From positions 1-40,654 of the IMG/VR virus record IMGVR_UViG_3300022743_000008: a stretch of 40,654 nucleotides of DNA. One strand, written 5' to 3'. Source of the DNA: a virus. The translations under genes and the position numbers were made by a program. This document shows positions 1-6,873 of the stretch, in pieces (position 1 is the first letter of the stretch; each line of letters begins with the position of its first letter). The notes under the pieces are model-generated. The model had not been told where the DNA came from. It did no database searches and saw nothing but the letters and a program-made list of their open reading frames with translations.

Positions 1-117
1 TAATCGCAGACATGTCCCCCACCTGAACCGGGACGCCAGCACCACCCAGCGCCCCGCGATCCAGAGGAATCGGCCTTGCGGCGGCGCTACCCTAACACCT
101 TTACCATGGAGTCCAAG

Positions 118-405
118 ATGGACCTTCCCGACTCGCCCCTCGTCCTGCATGATCTGCCCATGACAGACGACATTCGCGCCAGATTTTCCGCCCTGTTCGG
201 CTATGGCTGGCAAAGCCTGCTGGCAGAAGCCCTTGACGTGCGGGTCGCTACCATTTCCGACCAATTCCGGCTCGGATCGGTGCAGCCCTACATTATCGCC
301 CATCTGGAATGGCTGGAATCCACCCCGGTCAGCCGCTGGCCTGCCCGCTGGTCCAAGCTGGCCGACCTGCAAAAGGCCAAAGCCAAGAAGGACGCCGCAG
401 CATGA
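118..405 (+). CDS. Hypothetical protein, 95 aa
   Basis: I do not recognise a family. The product is mixed alpha-helical, with a short stretch (AEALDVRVATISDQFRLG, about residues 37-54) that could be a weak helix-turn-helix, and a basic Lys/Ala-rich tail. The start at 118 is chosen because GGAG lies 6 bases upstream; an in-frame ATG at 106 and a TTG at 76 lack such a site. The gene overlaps the next one by ATGA, so the two form a small rightward transcription unit. It lies at the window edge beyond the far end of the leftward early operon. Existence is fairly sure; function is unknown. Confidence 0.6.
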   Translation: MDLPDSPLVLHDLPMTDDIRARFSALFGYGWQSLLAEALDVRVATISDQFRLGSVQPYIIAHLEWLESTPVSRWPARWSKLADLQKAKAKKDAAA

Positions 406-530
406 ACTATGCCGAAGTGTTCGACCCGAACCGGGGAACGTTCGACTTCCTGTTCCATGGCCTAGGGCTGGTCCTGCTGCTCTACATCGTCGGTCTGGTG
501 TTTGCCGGGATTGCGAAGCTGCTGAAGTGA
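402..530 (+). CDS. Small membrane protein, 42 aa
   Basis: A 42-residue protein with a polar N-terminus and one clear hydrophobic segment (about residues 17-38, FLFHGLGLVLLLYIVGLVFAG), ending in a short basic tail. It should be a single-pass inner-membrane peptide. The start codon overlaps the stop of the preceding gene (ATGA), which argues for coupled translation. A strong rho-independent terminator follows about 120 bases downstream. Small holin-like or toxin-like peptides look like this, but no function can be assigned. Confidence 0.6.
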   Translation: MNYAEVFDPNRGTFDFLFHGLGLVLLLYIVGLVFAGIAKLLK

Positions 531-652
531 TGGCGGCTGTGGGTGGCTAGAGACGATCTGAATGGGTATTGGGGTTTCCCCCGCAGGGATTCTCGCCAAC
601 CCGCTACTGCAATCCCTTTTTCGCGCCGCCATCACCCTTAGGAATGACAGAA

Positions 653-678
653 GGCCGGGGGAATAACCCGGCCCTTTT
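653..678 (+). terminator. Rho-independent terminator of the short rightward unit
   Basis: A perfect 7-bp GC stem (GGCCGGG / CCCGGCC) with a 7-base loop (ggaataa) is followed by C and four T. It lies downstream of the two rightward genes and between them and the converging leftward operon. Bases 531-652 show no gene. Confidence 0.8.
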
Positions 679-724
679 GCACACTTCTTCCGATAATGCC
701 TGGATACGTGCGTTTCTGACTCAA

Positions 725-741
725 AGCAAATCTTTTTTGCT
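725..741 (-). terminator. Weak hairpin after the leftward early operon
   Basis: AGCAAA/TTTGCT arms with a 5-base loop sit just past the stop of the last leftward gene at 753. The stem is AT-rich and short, so this is at best a weak terminator on the minus strand. Confidence 0.3.
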
Positions 742-752
742 GCCCCGTAACC

Positions 753-1436
753 CTACTCCACCTCTACCCCGCCAAACTCAAAGGGCGGGGAAAAGCCCCA
801 GGCATCCCAGGCCGCGTCAATCGCGTCCAGCGCGACCCGCAGCCCCTCCGCTACCGCCTTGCGCTGGCGATCCGGGACCACGATTTTCAGACTGCCCTTG
901 TCGTCCCGCCGCTCGACCCACCAGCCATTGTTCAGGGCGATATGCTCAAGGCTGAATCCCATGACGCAAATCCCGTGGGCAAGCCGCGTCATATCAATCC
1001 CGTGGTGCGGCCCCATCTTCAGCTTGTCGTCCCCATGTCGCTTGCCGATCCGGTAGCGAAGTGTGGACAAATCCCCCAAAGCCTCGTTGGCCACGTCGAT
1101 AACGCTGATCACCATGGCCTGCGATTCCGAATACCCGCCCCCACCGCTTGATCCCCCATCAACGAACACCTTCAGGAACTCGGAACTGCCCCCGGTTGCC
1201 CGCCGCTCGGTATATGCCCCATAGCACTGCCCTGTAGCCCGCTGGCGCGCTGTCAGCTTCAGTCGTGGGTCCAGCATATACCCGACAAGAGTTATGCCCC
1301 CTGCGGCTGTCTCACGCTCTCTGTTGGGGCCTGAGACGGAATAGACCGTTGCCGGTGCGCCGCGCCGCGCTTGCCTCATGCCGCCCAGGGACAACCACGC
1401 GCGAAACTTCTCATCCTTGCTTGCCTCACGCTCCAT
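753..1436 (-). CDS. Hypothetical protein, 227 aa, last gene of leftward operon
   Basis: A 227-residue soluble protein at the distal end of the early leftward operon. A central segment reads MLDPRLKLTARQRATGQCYG, then a Gly/Ser-rich linker, then a helical part ending in an aromatic acidic tail. The 'LTARQR..G..Y' pattern recalls proteins annotated DUF6456 in Alphaproteobacteria, but the match is weak and made by eye. A late-gene activator or antiterminator often sits at the end of an early operon, and this is the best positional candidate here; that is inference only. The gene overlaps the 3' end of its upstream neighbour by 11 bases. Confidence 0.7.
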   Translation of the reverse strand: MEREASKDEKFRAWLSLGGMRQARRGAPATVYSVSGPNRERETAAGGITLVGYMLDPRLKLTARQRATGQCYGAYTERRATGGSSEFLKVFVDGGSSGGGGYSESQAMVISVIDVANEALGDLSTLRYRIGKRHGDDKLKMGPHHGIDMTRLAHGICVMGFSLEHIALNNGWWVERRDDKGSLKIVVPDRQRKAVAEGLRVALDAIDAAWDAWGFSPPFEFGGVEVE

Positions 1437-1632
1437 AGGTGTCCTCCGCCCATTTCTGGATGCCCGCCTTCAAAGCCTCTGGCAACTCGCTTGCCCGCAG
1501 AACAATCAGCCCATGCTCTTGGAACATCTTGCGCCGCAGCATTTCCACCTTAGCCCAGGTCCGCATGGGGTCATGGTCCACGGGCGGTTGCCCGAAGCGG
1601 TAGACGCTGGAAATCGTCGGTTGCCCCCTCAT
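1426..1632 (-). CDS. Hypothetical protein, 68 aa
   Basis: A short basic protein without a recognised domain. Its second half (HGLIVLRASELPEALKAGIQKWAEDTYGA) looks like two amphipathic helices. Its ATG overlaps the stop of the gene upstream (ATGA), and its 3' end overlaps the next gene, so it is embedded in the translationally coupled leftward operon. That context is the main support for its reality. Confidence 0.6.
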   Translation of the reverse strand: MRGQPTISSVYRFGQPPVDHDPMRTWAKVEMLRRKMFQEHGLIVLRASELPEALKAGIQKWAEDTYGA

Positions 1633-2147
1633 TTGGGAAGCCGTGCTTTTTCGATCAAACCCGCCCCGGCCCGAATTTCCCCGACATAGCTTTTCGACAT
1701 TCCGACGATAGCCCCGATGTCCCGATCCATCAGGCCGCTCTCGTAGAGCGGGCGGATGCGCTGCAACATTTCGCTGTCATCCGGGCTGTTCCATGTGGGG
1801 ACTCTGGAATAGACCGCCGCGCTCCACCGGGATTGGGTAGACTGAATCGCCCCCAAAAGCCGCAGCCGCAGAAGAATGGAACACACCCGATATTTTCCGA
1901 TTCCGGTTGCGTTGATGATGTCGTTGATCGTCGCTGGCTTTTCCAAGACTTTCAGGACCGCCGTCCCTTCCGGCCCGTTCCATGTCAGCCCGGTCTGCGC
2001 AACAACGGCCTTCACCGGCGCGCGGCATTCCGCCTTCATTGCCGCAAGAAGCGAATATTCCGCCGCTTCTGCCTTGGCCCATAGCCGCCGCTGCGTCGCA
2101 TAGGGCAACGCCCCGTTGATACACCCGCTGTAGATGAACAGGTTCAT
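1629..2147 (-). CDS. Helix-turn-helix protein, 172 aa
   Basis: The protein has two helix-turn-helix-like parts: a winged-helix-type middle region (about residues 75-115, with KPATINDIINATGIGKYRV followed by a helix) and a C-terminal part (about 135-165, GLMDRDIGAIVGMSKSYVGEI) resembling a sigma-region-4/resolvase-type recognition helix. It is probably a DNA-binding protein of the early region, either regulatory or replication-associated. Start and stop overlap both neighbours by four bases. No specific family is recognised. Confidence 0.7.
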   Translation of the reverse strand: MNLFIYSGCINGALPYATQRRLWAKAEAAEYSLLAAMKAECRAPVKAVVAQTGLTWNGPEGTAVLKVLEKPATINDIINATGIGKYRVCSILLRLRLLGAIQSTQSRWSAAVYSRVPTWNSPDDSEMLQRIRPLYESGLMDRDIGAIVGMSKSYVGEIRAGAGLIEKARLPK

Positions 2148-2686
2148 GCTGCCCCCTCAAATTTTCCGATTTCATTGCCCCAGCAGGTAAAGCCGGGCCG
2201 ATCTTCCCGCGCGAACAACTCGACCTTGCGCGCATCGGGAAGCCTTTGTTCGATGATGTGATGAACCCAATCCGGCTTGCGAGAATGCTCACGCCGCTTT
2301 TCCCGGATCATCGACGTGGGAAACATCGCGGGCCTTGGCGCTGGGAATCTCCCCTTCTTCCCGATTAAGAGAAGTTCATGCGCGCCCCGGACCCAGTAGC
2401 CGGTCCCAATGCCCTGCTTGTCCCAGCAAAGCTGCGACACATAACGGAACCCCCAAGCCTTCATTGTTTCCATCGCCTCGGGCAGCATCGGGGAAGTTGC
2501 CCATAAAAAAAGCATCGCGGCCTTGGCCGTGATCTGCGGAACCGGCAGCGCCACGATTTCTGGCGTGGTCATGCACTCGTAATGCCGCTGGGCATTCCTG
2601 CCGGGCTTAGCCTTGCTGTTTGAGGCGAAGCGCCAGGGCGGGTCTGCCATCACGACATCAAACTGGCCAGTGGGGAATCCTTCCAT
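2144..2686 (-). CDS. MT-A70 family adenine-N6 DNA methyltransferase, 180 aa
   Basis: This is an MT-A70-type methylase that should transfer a methyl group from S-adenosylmethionine to N6 of adenine in DNA. The catalytic DPPW motif lies at residues 15-18 (VVMADPPWRF). It is followed by the family's LFLWAT motif, the W-GF-Y-V segment, and an ...ELLLIGKKGR...PR... region, ending in the ELFAR-(x)n-W-G-NE block typical of these proteins. The ATG at 2686 shares a base with the upstream stop (TGATG) and has GAGG 8 bases upstream; a GTG at 2692 is less well placed. Methylases of this class are usually orphan and protect phage DNA or adjust regulation; no cognate endonuclease is visible. Length is normal for phage members. 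Confidence 0.93.
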   Translation of the reverse strand: MEGFPTGQFDVVMADPPWRFASNSKAKPGRNAQRHYECMTTPEIVALPVPQITAKAAMLFLWATSPMLPEAMETMKAWGFRYVSQLCWDKQGIGTGYWVRGAHELLLIGKKGRFPAPRPAMFPTSMIREKRREHSRKPDWVHHIIEQRLPDARKVELFAREDRPGFTCWGNEIGKFEGAA

Positions 2687-2901
2687 CACCACGGCCTCGC
2701 ATAGGCCCGAAGGACTTCTTTCTGCGGCTCACCAGACTCTTTCAGATCGGCCTTGAGGACGCGGTTGATGATGACCGACACCGCCGCGCGGGAAATCCCA
2801 TAGGAAGCCCCGATAGCCTCTTGGGTTTCTCCAGCGGTGAAGCGCCGGATCATGTCCAGATGCGCGCGGTCTGTCGAGCGAGGGACGTAGGTTGCAGCCA
2901 T
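2686..2901 (-). CDS. Small helix-turn-helix protein, 71 aa
   Basis: A compact DNA-binding protein: residues 17-50 (MIRRFTAGETQEAIGASYGISRAAVSVIINRVL) form a standard resolvase/sigma-like HTH with the 'S/T-Q-E-x-I-G-x-x-x-G-I-S-x-x-A-V-S' pattern. The start at 2901 has GGAGG 5 bases upstream; an overlapping ATG at 2904 is also possible. Coupled to both neighbours by overlapping stop and start codons. It may be a minor regulator of the early operon; target unknown. Confidence 0.75.
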   Translation of the reverse strand: MAATYVPRSTDRAHLDMIRRFTAGETQEAIGASYGISRAAVSVIINRVLKADLKESGEPQKEVLRAYARPW

Positions 2902-3161
2902 CATGCCCTCCCGAAATCATAGTCGGTCAAGCCAATCATTTGGGCTTTCCGGTAGCAGGCCCTCTCGGAATAGCAGTGCCACCAGCGCCCGGTTTTCAGG
3001 TCGCTCAGAAGCCACTTGGCAGAACGGTTTCCGACGATCTGGGCAATCTCGGTCGCGGGCAGGCCGACATTGTCCGCAATTTCGTCAATATCCATGGTCT
3101 GCGCCATGTTGCGGATTTGGTCGTAGGATGGGCGCGTCATGTTCTTGCTGCGATACTTCAT
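2901..3161 (-). CDS. HTH-like small protein, 86 aa
   Basis: An 86-residue protein with an N-terminal helical HTH-like region (about residues 13-40, ending in IADNVGLPATEIAQIVGNR) and a C-terminal half rich in Trp, Cys and Tyr. The start at 3161 has GAGGGA 6 bases upstream and lies 10 bases after the stop of the helicase gene. It is probably DNA-binding because of the HTH pattern, but no family is recognised. Confidence 0.65.
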   Translation of the reverse strand: MKYRSKNMTRPSYDQIRNMAQTMDIDEIADNVGLPATEIAQIVGNRSAKWLLSDLKTGRWWHCYSERACYRKAQMIGLTDYDFGRA

Positions 3162-3171
3162 CTGGATTCCC

Positions 3172-4593
3172 TCACTCAAAGCCCATTTCTGCCTGCCCGG
3201 CAGGTTCGCCTTTGGCCCGGTAAAGCCCCCAAGCCGGGGCAAATTCGACAACCGACGTTCCGCGCTGGGTGCCGTAAAGCAGCGTATCGCGCGTTTTCCA
3301 GTTGATGATCTGGACCTCGTGTTCCTCGTCTCCGGGATGAACCGTTATTCCCAAGCCCGGCTTGTTGAAGAATGCCGCAGAGTCCGCCACGTCATATCCA
3401 GTGGGTGGGCGCGGCTTTCCCTCGCTCTTGATCTTGGATGGGTGCGCGACGATGCAAATGTGCGCCTCAAGAGACTTCGCCCAATTTCGCACGGTCTTGA
3501 TGGCGAAGTTGATATAGTTGGTCATGGACTCGCCCTTCTCGGGCAAATGCTCCAACTCGTTCCACGGGTCCAAGATCACCAGCTTGCAGCGGTCCCGAAC
3601 CACTAGTGTCCGAACCATTGCTTCCAGCCAGCCAAGGTGATGGTCCGCCTCGGATGAGGCGTGGACAATCCGCCAGCGCACGTCCAAATCGGCCACCAGA
3701 AGCCGTCGCTCATCATCCGATAGGGATTTCCATGCGCGATGGGTAGTCGATCTGGCAAGTTGGTCCCGAATACGGAAAGGGTGGGTTTCAAACCCGATCA
3801 TCCCGACCCGGACCTTCTCTGCCTTGGATATTTCATCAGCAACCCAAGTCACCAGTGTTGATTTACCGTGACCCGGCAACCCGGTCCAAACGCTGATTTC
3901 CCCCAATTCCAAAGCAATGACCCGATCAAACGGATCACGGCCAATCTTCAACACGCGCTGCGTGGACATTGGCGGCAAATCTGAAAAGCCGGTGATTGTC
4001 CCTCCCGGCGGGTCAATTCGCTTCGCCTCGTTCAGGCAGCGGGCAAGTGTTCCCTCGCCAAACAGCATCAGAACGTCGTTTGCGTCCTTGCACCCTTCCG
4101 GCCAGGTAGCGAACCGAACGTCATGCCCGGCAAGGATAGTCGCCACAGTCCGTGGAAGGCTCTCCCCAGCTTCATCTTGGTCCCCCGCCACCAGGACATA
4201 GGGAGACGCGAGAAGGGCCTCTAGCGCCTCTGTAATCGCCTCTGTCTTGTTGCCTTGGGCCGTCCATCCATCTGGTAGGGAAACCGCGCGCTGAAAACCA
4301 GCCTGAATGACACTCAGACAGTCAATCTCGCCCTCGGTAATCACGATGGGCAGGTTCAGGTCCACCGAAAGCGCGTCGATGTTGTAAAGGCCCCGGCTCA
4401 CGCCCTTGGTTGAGAGGAACCTCTTGTCCACCGTTCTGAATTTCGCGGCGACGTTCTTTCCGTTCACCCGATATGGAAACGCCACTGCCTGGCCCAGATG
4501 ATCGTGCTGAATTGCCCGAACTCCCATATCCGCCAAGAGAGCGCCGTCCAGTTTTCTCTGGCTTTGGAGCCACATCATCACGTCCTGAGTCAA
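3172..4593 (-). CDS. Toprim primase / DnaB-type replicative helicase (T7 gp4/Twinkle-like), zinc domain in a separate frame
   Basis: The protein unwinds the fork and probably makes primers. With the start at 4593 it has 473 residues: a Toprim domain (ITEGEID at 85-91, AGDQD at 136-140, KDANDVL at 169-175), then a RecA-like helicase core with Walker A GLPGHGKST (238-246) and Walker B LVILDPWNE (338-346). T7 gp4-like proteins normally begin with a zinc-binding domain; here that domain is encoded in another frame immediately upstream. I chose the TTG at 4593 because GGAAGGGAGGG ends 7 bases before it; a GTG/ATG pair at 4581/4578 is an alternative. The frame is closed by a stop about 60 bases further upstream, so it cannot include the zinc domain without a +1 frameshift. 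Confidence 0.92.
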   Translation of the reverse strand: MTQDVMMWLQSQRKLDGALLADMGVRAIQHDHLGQAVAFPYRVNGKNVAAKFRTVDKRFLSTKGVSRGLYNIDALSVDLNLPIVITEGEIDCLSVIQAGFQRAVSLPDGWTAQGNKTEAITEALEALLASPYVLVAGDQDEAGESLPRTVATILAGHDVRFATWPEGCKDANDVLMLFGEGTLARCLNEAKRIDPPGGTITGFSDLPPMSTQRVLKIGRDPFDRVIALELGEISVWTGLPGHGKSTLVTWVADEISKAEKVRVGMIGFETHPFRIRDQLARSTTHRAWKSLSDDERRLLVADLDVRWRIVHASSEADHHLGWLEAMVRTLVVRDRCKLVILDPWNELEHLPEKGESMTNYINFAIKTVRNWAKSLEAHICIVAHPSKIKSEGKPRPPTGYDVADSAAFFNKPGLGITVHPGDEEHEVQIINWKTRDTLLYGTQRGTSVVEFAPAWGLYRAKGEPAGQAEMGFE

Positions 4594-4786
4594 AATACTG
4601 CCCTCCCTTCCATCCGCAGTGATGACAAAGCCAAACAATCCCGTCCGATTTGAATGTCACACTGAGGCATGGTTCTCGCTTCTTTTTCCGGTGCGCGCTG
4701 CATTCTGGGCATAATGTGATAACCGTCCCGCTATTCCGTTTTACGGATATCCCCGCCTCTCTCAGAATTTCGTCGCTCGATTTCAT
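4322..4786 (-). CDS. Primase zinc-finger domain protein, overlapping the helicase gene
   Basis: The first about 62 residues are a primase-type zinc-binding domain: CPEC at residues 26-29 and CHHC at 54-57, with the usual 'KCLSV'-like strand between them. Such domains recognise the primer start site in T7 gp4-like primase-helicases. After GWKGG the frame runs on for about 92 residues of Gly/Arg/Ser-rich sequence that is simply the out-of-frame reading of the Toprim gene. The start at 4786 has GGGAGG 6 bases upstream. So either the phage makes a separate zinc protein with a junk-like tail, or ribosomes shift +1 near 4600 to make a full-length primase-helicase. A base error in GGGAGGG is a third possibility. 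Confidence 0.75.
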   Translation of the reverse strand: MKSSDEILREAGISVKRNSGTVITLCPECSAHRKKKREPCLSVTFKSDGIVWLCHHCGWKGGQYFDSGRDDVAPKPEKTGRRSLGGYGSSGNSARSSGPGSGVSISGERKERRREIQNGGQEVPLNQGREPGPLQHRRAFGGPEPAHRDYRGRD

Positions 4787-4931
4787 GCAGAACCTCCCAG
4801 CGTTTTTTGCCCTGCTCTTTTGCCGCTGCTGTTTCGGCCTGATAGCGCGAAAGCCCGCCTTCATATTCCATGATGGCCGCACGTTCCTCGAATTTATCCA
4901 GATCGGTCAATTTAATTTCGGCCCCGTCCAA
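4731..4931 (-). CDS. Hypothetical protein, 66 aa
   Basis: A highly charged helical protein (Glu/Lys/Arg-rich, e.g. FEERAAIMEYEGGLSRYQAE) without cysteines or membrane segments. It overlaps the DUF1376 gene upstream by 25 bases and the zinc-finger gene downstream by 56 bases, so the three are likely co-translated. Sitting between two replication genes suggests a replication accessory role, but nothing in the sequence proves it. Confidence 0.6.
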   Translation of the reverse strand: MDGAEIKLTDLDKFEERAAIMEYEGGLSRYQAETAAAKEQGKKRWEVLHEIERRNSERGGDIRKTE

Positions 4932-5608
4932 AAGTCGTAATCCTCAACTTTGCGCTTGGCCTGACGGAAACAGCCTTCGATGAATGCCACTGGATCAATC
5001 GCGCCCTCTCGCTGGGCCTTGCCCAACGCGGCGATGACCGCCTCGGCCCCATGCGCACCTCTCCACTTCCCGAGAATGCCCCTCGCCTTCCCGTCTGGGA
5101 TTCCCGCCTGACCCAGGAATCGAACCCCGGAATCGAACATGACTTTCACTGGGTCTGGCGGCGTGGAAACGCCCGTAGATTTATCTACGGAACTCTTATC
5201 TCTTCTATTCTCTTCTATTCTGCTTGAAGCATTTGCTTGCGCTGTATCCTTATTTAACAATGCCTTAGCGGCGTTCTCAGCGCGCGTTCGCCCACCTTTC
5301 GCTCCACTTTCAGACCTCGAAATGGTCACGAACCCTCGCTGAACCATGTCCGAACGTGCCTTTTCATTCCAGATTTTGTCATCCTCGACGGTAAGCTTTC
5401 CGGCCTTGATCAGAGCATCGACTAAGGCCCGTGCCTTGCGGGTAGATGTGCGAAACATGCCAGCCAAAACCCTGTCATTGTCCGGCACCGGGCCGTCATG
5501 CTTATGGATGGCGTTGACTATCCGAAGATAGGCAGCCTCTTCCTCAAGGCTTAGGTCGGAGGTTCCGAAGTCCCATTTGGACGGGTCCATTTTGTAGAAT
5601 CCGCTCAT
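4907..5608 (-). CDS. DUF1376 (YdaU-like) replication-associated protein, 233 aa
   Basis: The N-terminal about 100 residues match the DUF1376 pattern: YKMDPSKWDFGTSDLSLEEEAAYLRIV followed by P-PD-D-R-LA and a winged-helix-like segment. These proteins occupy the place of phage replication initiators or helicase loaders, next to helicase genes, as here. The middle is a flexible, Asn/Ser/Lys-rich linker (about 125-155), and the C-terminal about 70 residues form a helical domain (VRFLGQAGIPDGKARGILGKWRGAHG...), typical of the loader-like tail. The linker DNA is unusually AT-rich and carries a hairpin and direct repeats (see the entry at 5173), resembling phages whose origin lies inside the initiator gene. 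The ATG overlaps the RusA stop. Confidence 0.88.
   Translation of the reverse strand: MSGFYKMDPSKWDFGTSDLSLEEEAAYLRIVNAIHKHDGPVPDNDRVLAGMFRTSTRKARALVDALIKAGKLTVEDDKIWNEKARSDMVQRGFVTISRSESGAKGGRTRAENAAKALLNKDTAQANASSRIEENRRDKSSVDKSTGVSTPPDPVKVMFDSGVRFLGQAGIPDGKARGILGKWRGAHGAEAVIAALGKAQREGAIDPVAFIEGCFRQAKRKVEDYDFWTGPKLN
5173..5265. other. Candidate replication origin: AT-rich patch with hairpin and direct repeats
   Basis: Inside the linker of the DUF1376 gene lies a perfect 8-bp hairpin (CCGTAGAT-tt-ATCTACGG, 5173-5190), then a tandem direct repeat of TCTTCTATTC (5201-5210, 5211-5220), then the small palindrome TGCTTGAAGCA (5221-5231), then an AT tract with cttatttaac. By hand count the stretch 5177-5267 is about 35% G+C in a clearly GC-rich genome. 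Lambdoid phages carry their origin, with iterons and an AT-rich tract, inside the initiator gene in just this way. No experiment supports it here. Confidence 0.45.
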
Positions 5609-6039
5609 TGTAGAAGGCCCCGTAGGTTCTCATGCACTGAACCTCGCACCGTCTCGGCGCTAATTTCCATCGCGGCGACCTTGATTTTAACGACGCATCC
5701 GGCCATTCCGGGAACCCAAACGGAACTAGTGCGGCGGACCCATTTACGGCTGTCGTCGTGAATTACGCCGTGCTTCACTAGAGCGTCGGTAAAAGCCTTG
5801 AACACGTTGTCAGTGTCCATTTGCCCAATGCGCTTTTCTCCAACGTAGAACGTCATTTCCACGGGCAGAGCGAATTGAGGAAGTGGACGTTGGGCGGAAA
5901 GTATCTGTGCGACAACCTTCCGCCACGCCTTGTAGTCTCGCGTCACGACCCGCCCCCTGCCGGGAAGGTTCCCGAACAGGTTGTTGGTGCTGATCGGATC
6001 AGGCAGCACAAGATAAGCGGGCGGGTCGAGTTCCAGCAT
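5605..6039 (-). CDS. rusA: RusA family Holliday junction resolvase, 144 aa
   Basis: RusA-type endonuclease that cuts four-way junctions produced by recombination and replication. Visible marks are the N-terminal strand VLPDPISTNNLFGN, the R-x-x-Y-K-A-W-R segment (34-40), the acidic metal-binding motif DTDNVFKAFTDAL (75-87) and DD (95-96) followed by the usual 'W/V' strand. Length is normal for the family (about 120-145). It helps finish phage DNA replication together with the RecE/RecT pair encoded on the other arm. Start and stop overlap both neighbours. Confidence 0.93.
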   Translation of the reverse strand: MLELDPPAYLVLPDPISTNNLFGNLPGRGRVVTRDYKAWRKVVAQILSAQRPLPQFALPVEMTFYVGEKRIGQMDTDNVFKAFTDALVKHGVIHDDSRKWVRRTSSVWVPGMAGCVVKIKVAAMEISAETVRGSVHENLRGLLQ

Positions 6040-6416
6040 CAGGAAGCTTCTTCGCTGGGGTCGAAGTCAGGGCCATAGCTGGGCGCAGCGGGCTTCAGTT
6101 CCATCGTTGCGGTTCCTTGCCCGGAGACGTGGGCTTTCACCATCGGAAGCGCCGCTTCCAGCGACATGATGATGTCCATGGCCTTGTGCTGATCATCATC
6201 CTTGGGAAGCTGCTTCAGGATCGACGCGCAGACCGAGCGGGCCTTGCTGTTCATCCCGGTTTCTTCCAGCCAAGCCTTGATGCTGGCGCGCGTTTCTCCG
6301 GCGCTGCTTGCCCGGCGATGATCGGCATCGTTGCAGTCGGACAGATGGCCGATCAGATTATCATGGTCCAGGTCCGGGCCGTTCATAGCAATCCGAACCT
6401 CGCGTCCTTCATTCAT
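6039..6416 (-). CDS. Hypothetical early protein, 125 aa
   Basis: An acidic protein with a predicted helical middle (about residues 40-95) and a Pro/Ala/Asp-rich tail. I do not recognise a family. It is the second gene of the leftward early operon, between the Cro-like regulator and RusA, and its stop overlaps the RusA start. An AGAGGAG ribosome site lies 9 bases before the ATG. A role in recombination or replication is likely from position only. Confidence 0.7.
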   Translation of the reverse strand: MNEGREVRIAMNGPDLDHDNLIGHLSDCNDADHRRASSAGETRASIKAWLEETGMNSKARSVCASILKQLPKDDDQHKAMDIIMSLEAALPMVKAHVSGQGTATMELKPAAPSYGPDFDPSEEAS

Positions 6417-6484
6417 GTTGGTGTTCTCCTCTGGGGTTTGTGTCCGCTTCTCGCGTTGGACTGGTGCGCCCGTGCCGCCTTACC

Positions 6485-6497
6485 CTGAGTGACTCAG
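6485..6497. promoter_or_regulatory. 13-bp dyad CTGAGT-g-ACTCAG in the leader of the second early gene
   Basis: A perfect 6+6 palindrome with one central base lies in the 106-base gap between the cro-like gene and the next gene. It could be a protein binding site or a small RNA hairpin. No T-tract follows, so it is not a standard terminator. Confidence 0.3.
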
Positions 6498-6522
6498 CCC
6501 GCGCCAAGGGGGTGCAGGTCGG

Positions 6523-6810
6523 CTATCCCTCGGTGATGGGGTGGGAGGTCGGCGCGGGCAAATCGGATGCGTTCTCGGGTTGTTCACGTTGCACGACGGC
6601 AAGGCGATACCCACCTTGATCGTCAGGAACCCACGACGCAGCGGGCACGAAGCCCGAAGTCGCACGTTCGATGCGCGCCGCCAGTTCAAGACTGGGCAGC
6701 GTTGCGCCGCGTATGATGCGAGAAATCGTGGACTGCGTGGTTTTCACCGCGCCAGCGAAGTTCTCTTGCGTGATGCCGTGTTCGGCCAGAAAGAATTTGA
6801 GGTTCGACAT
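6523..6810 (-). CDS. Cro-like XRE family regulator, 95 aa
   Basis: A small helix-turn-helix regulator, divergent from the repressor gene. Residues 3-45 (NLKFFLAEHGITQENFAGAVKTTQSTISRIIRG) are a typical XRE domain, with Q-x-x-F-A and the recognition helix QSTISRI. The C-terminal half is Pro/Gln-rich and poorly structured. By position it is the Cro equivalent and first gene of the leftward operon. The start at 6810 is preferred over an in-frame upstream codon because the XRE domain begins there. The likely promoter puts the transcription start at or next to the A of the ATG, so the message may be leaderless; no Shine-Dalgarno is present. Confidence 0.85.
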   Translation of the reverse strand: MSNLKFFLAEHGITQENFAGAVKTTQSTISRIIRGATLPSLELAARIERATSGFVPAASWVPDDQGGYRLAVVQREQPENASDLPAPTSHPITEG

Positions 6811-6817
6811 GCCGCAA

Positions 6818-6846
6818 AATATGCGCACAGCGATTAGCCGCGTCAA
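6818..6846 (-). promoter_or_regulatory. Leftward early promoter (cro promoter)
   Basis: On the minus strand: TTGACG (-35, 6846-6841), a 17-base spacer, and CATATT (-10, 6823-6818), with the cro ATG only 7 bases beyond. The spacer carries GCGnnTAATCGC, a partial dyad that recurs in the same place in the rightward promoter at 7689-7717. That repeat marks it as a probable operator. Confidence 0.7.
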
Positions 6847-6873
6847 GCACTTTCATCCGCCCGGCGACTTTGC

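Noticed and set aside
653-741. Reading the two hairpins between 653 and 741 as an attachment site
   Set aside because: The first is a standard terminator with a T-run and the second a weak stem; with no integrase nearby there is no reason to call attP.
4594-4638. Longer helicase start at the TTG at 4638
   Set aside because: No ribosome site precedes it, and it adds 15 residues that are an out-of-frame reading of the zinc domain. The TTG at 4593 has a strong site.
6480-6689. Minus-strand frame overlapping the cro-like gene
   Set aside because: It overlaps the XRE gene in another frame, is Pro/Arg-rich and has no domain or start signal.
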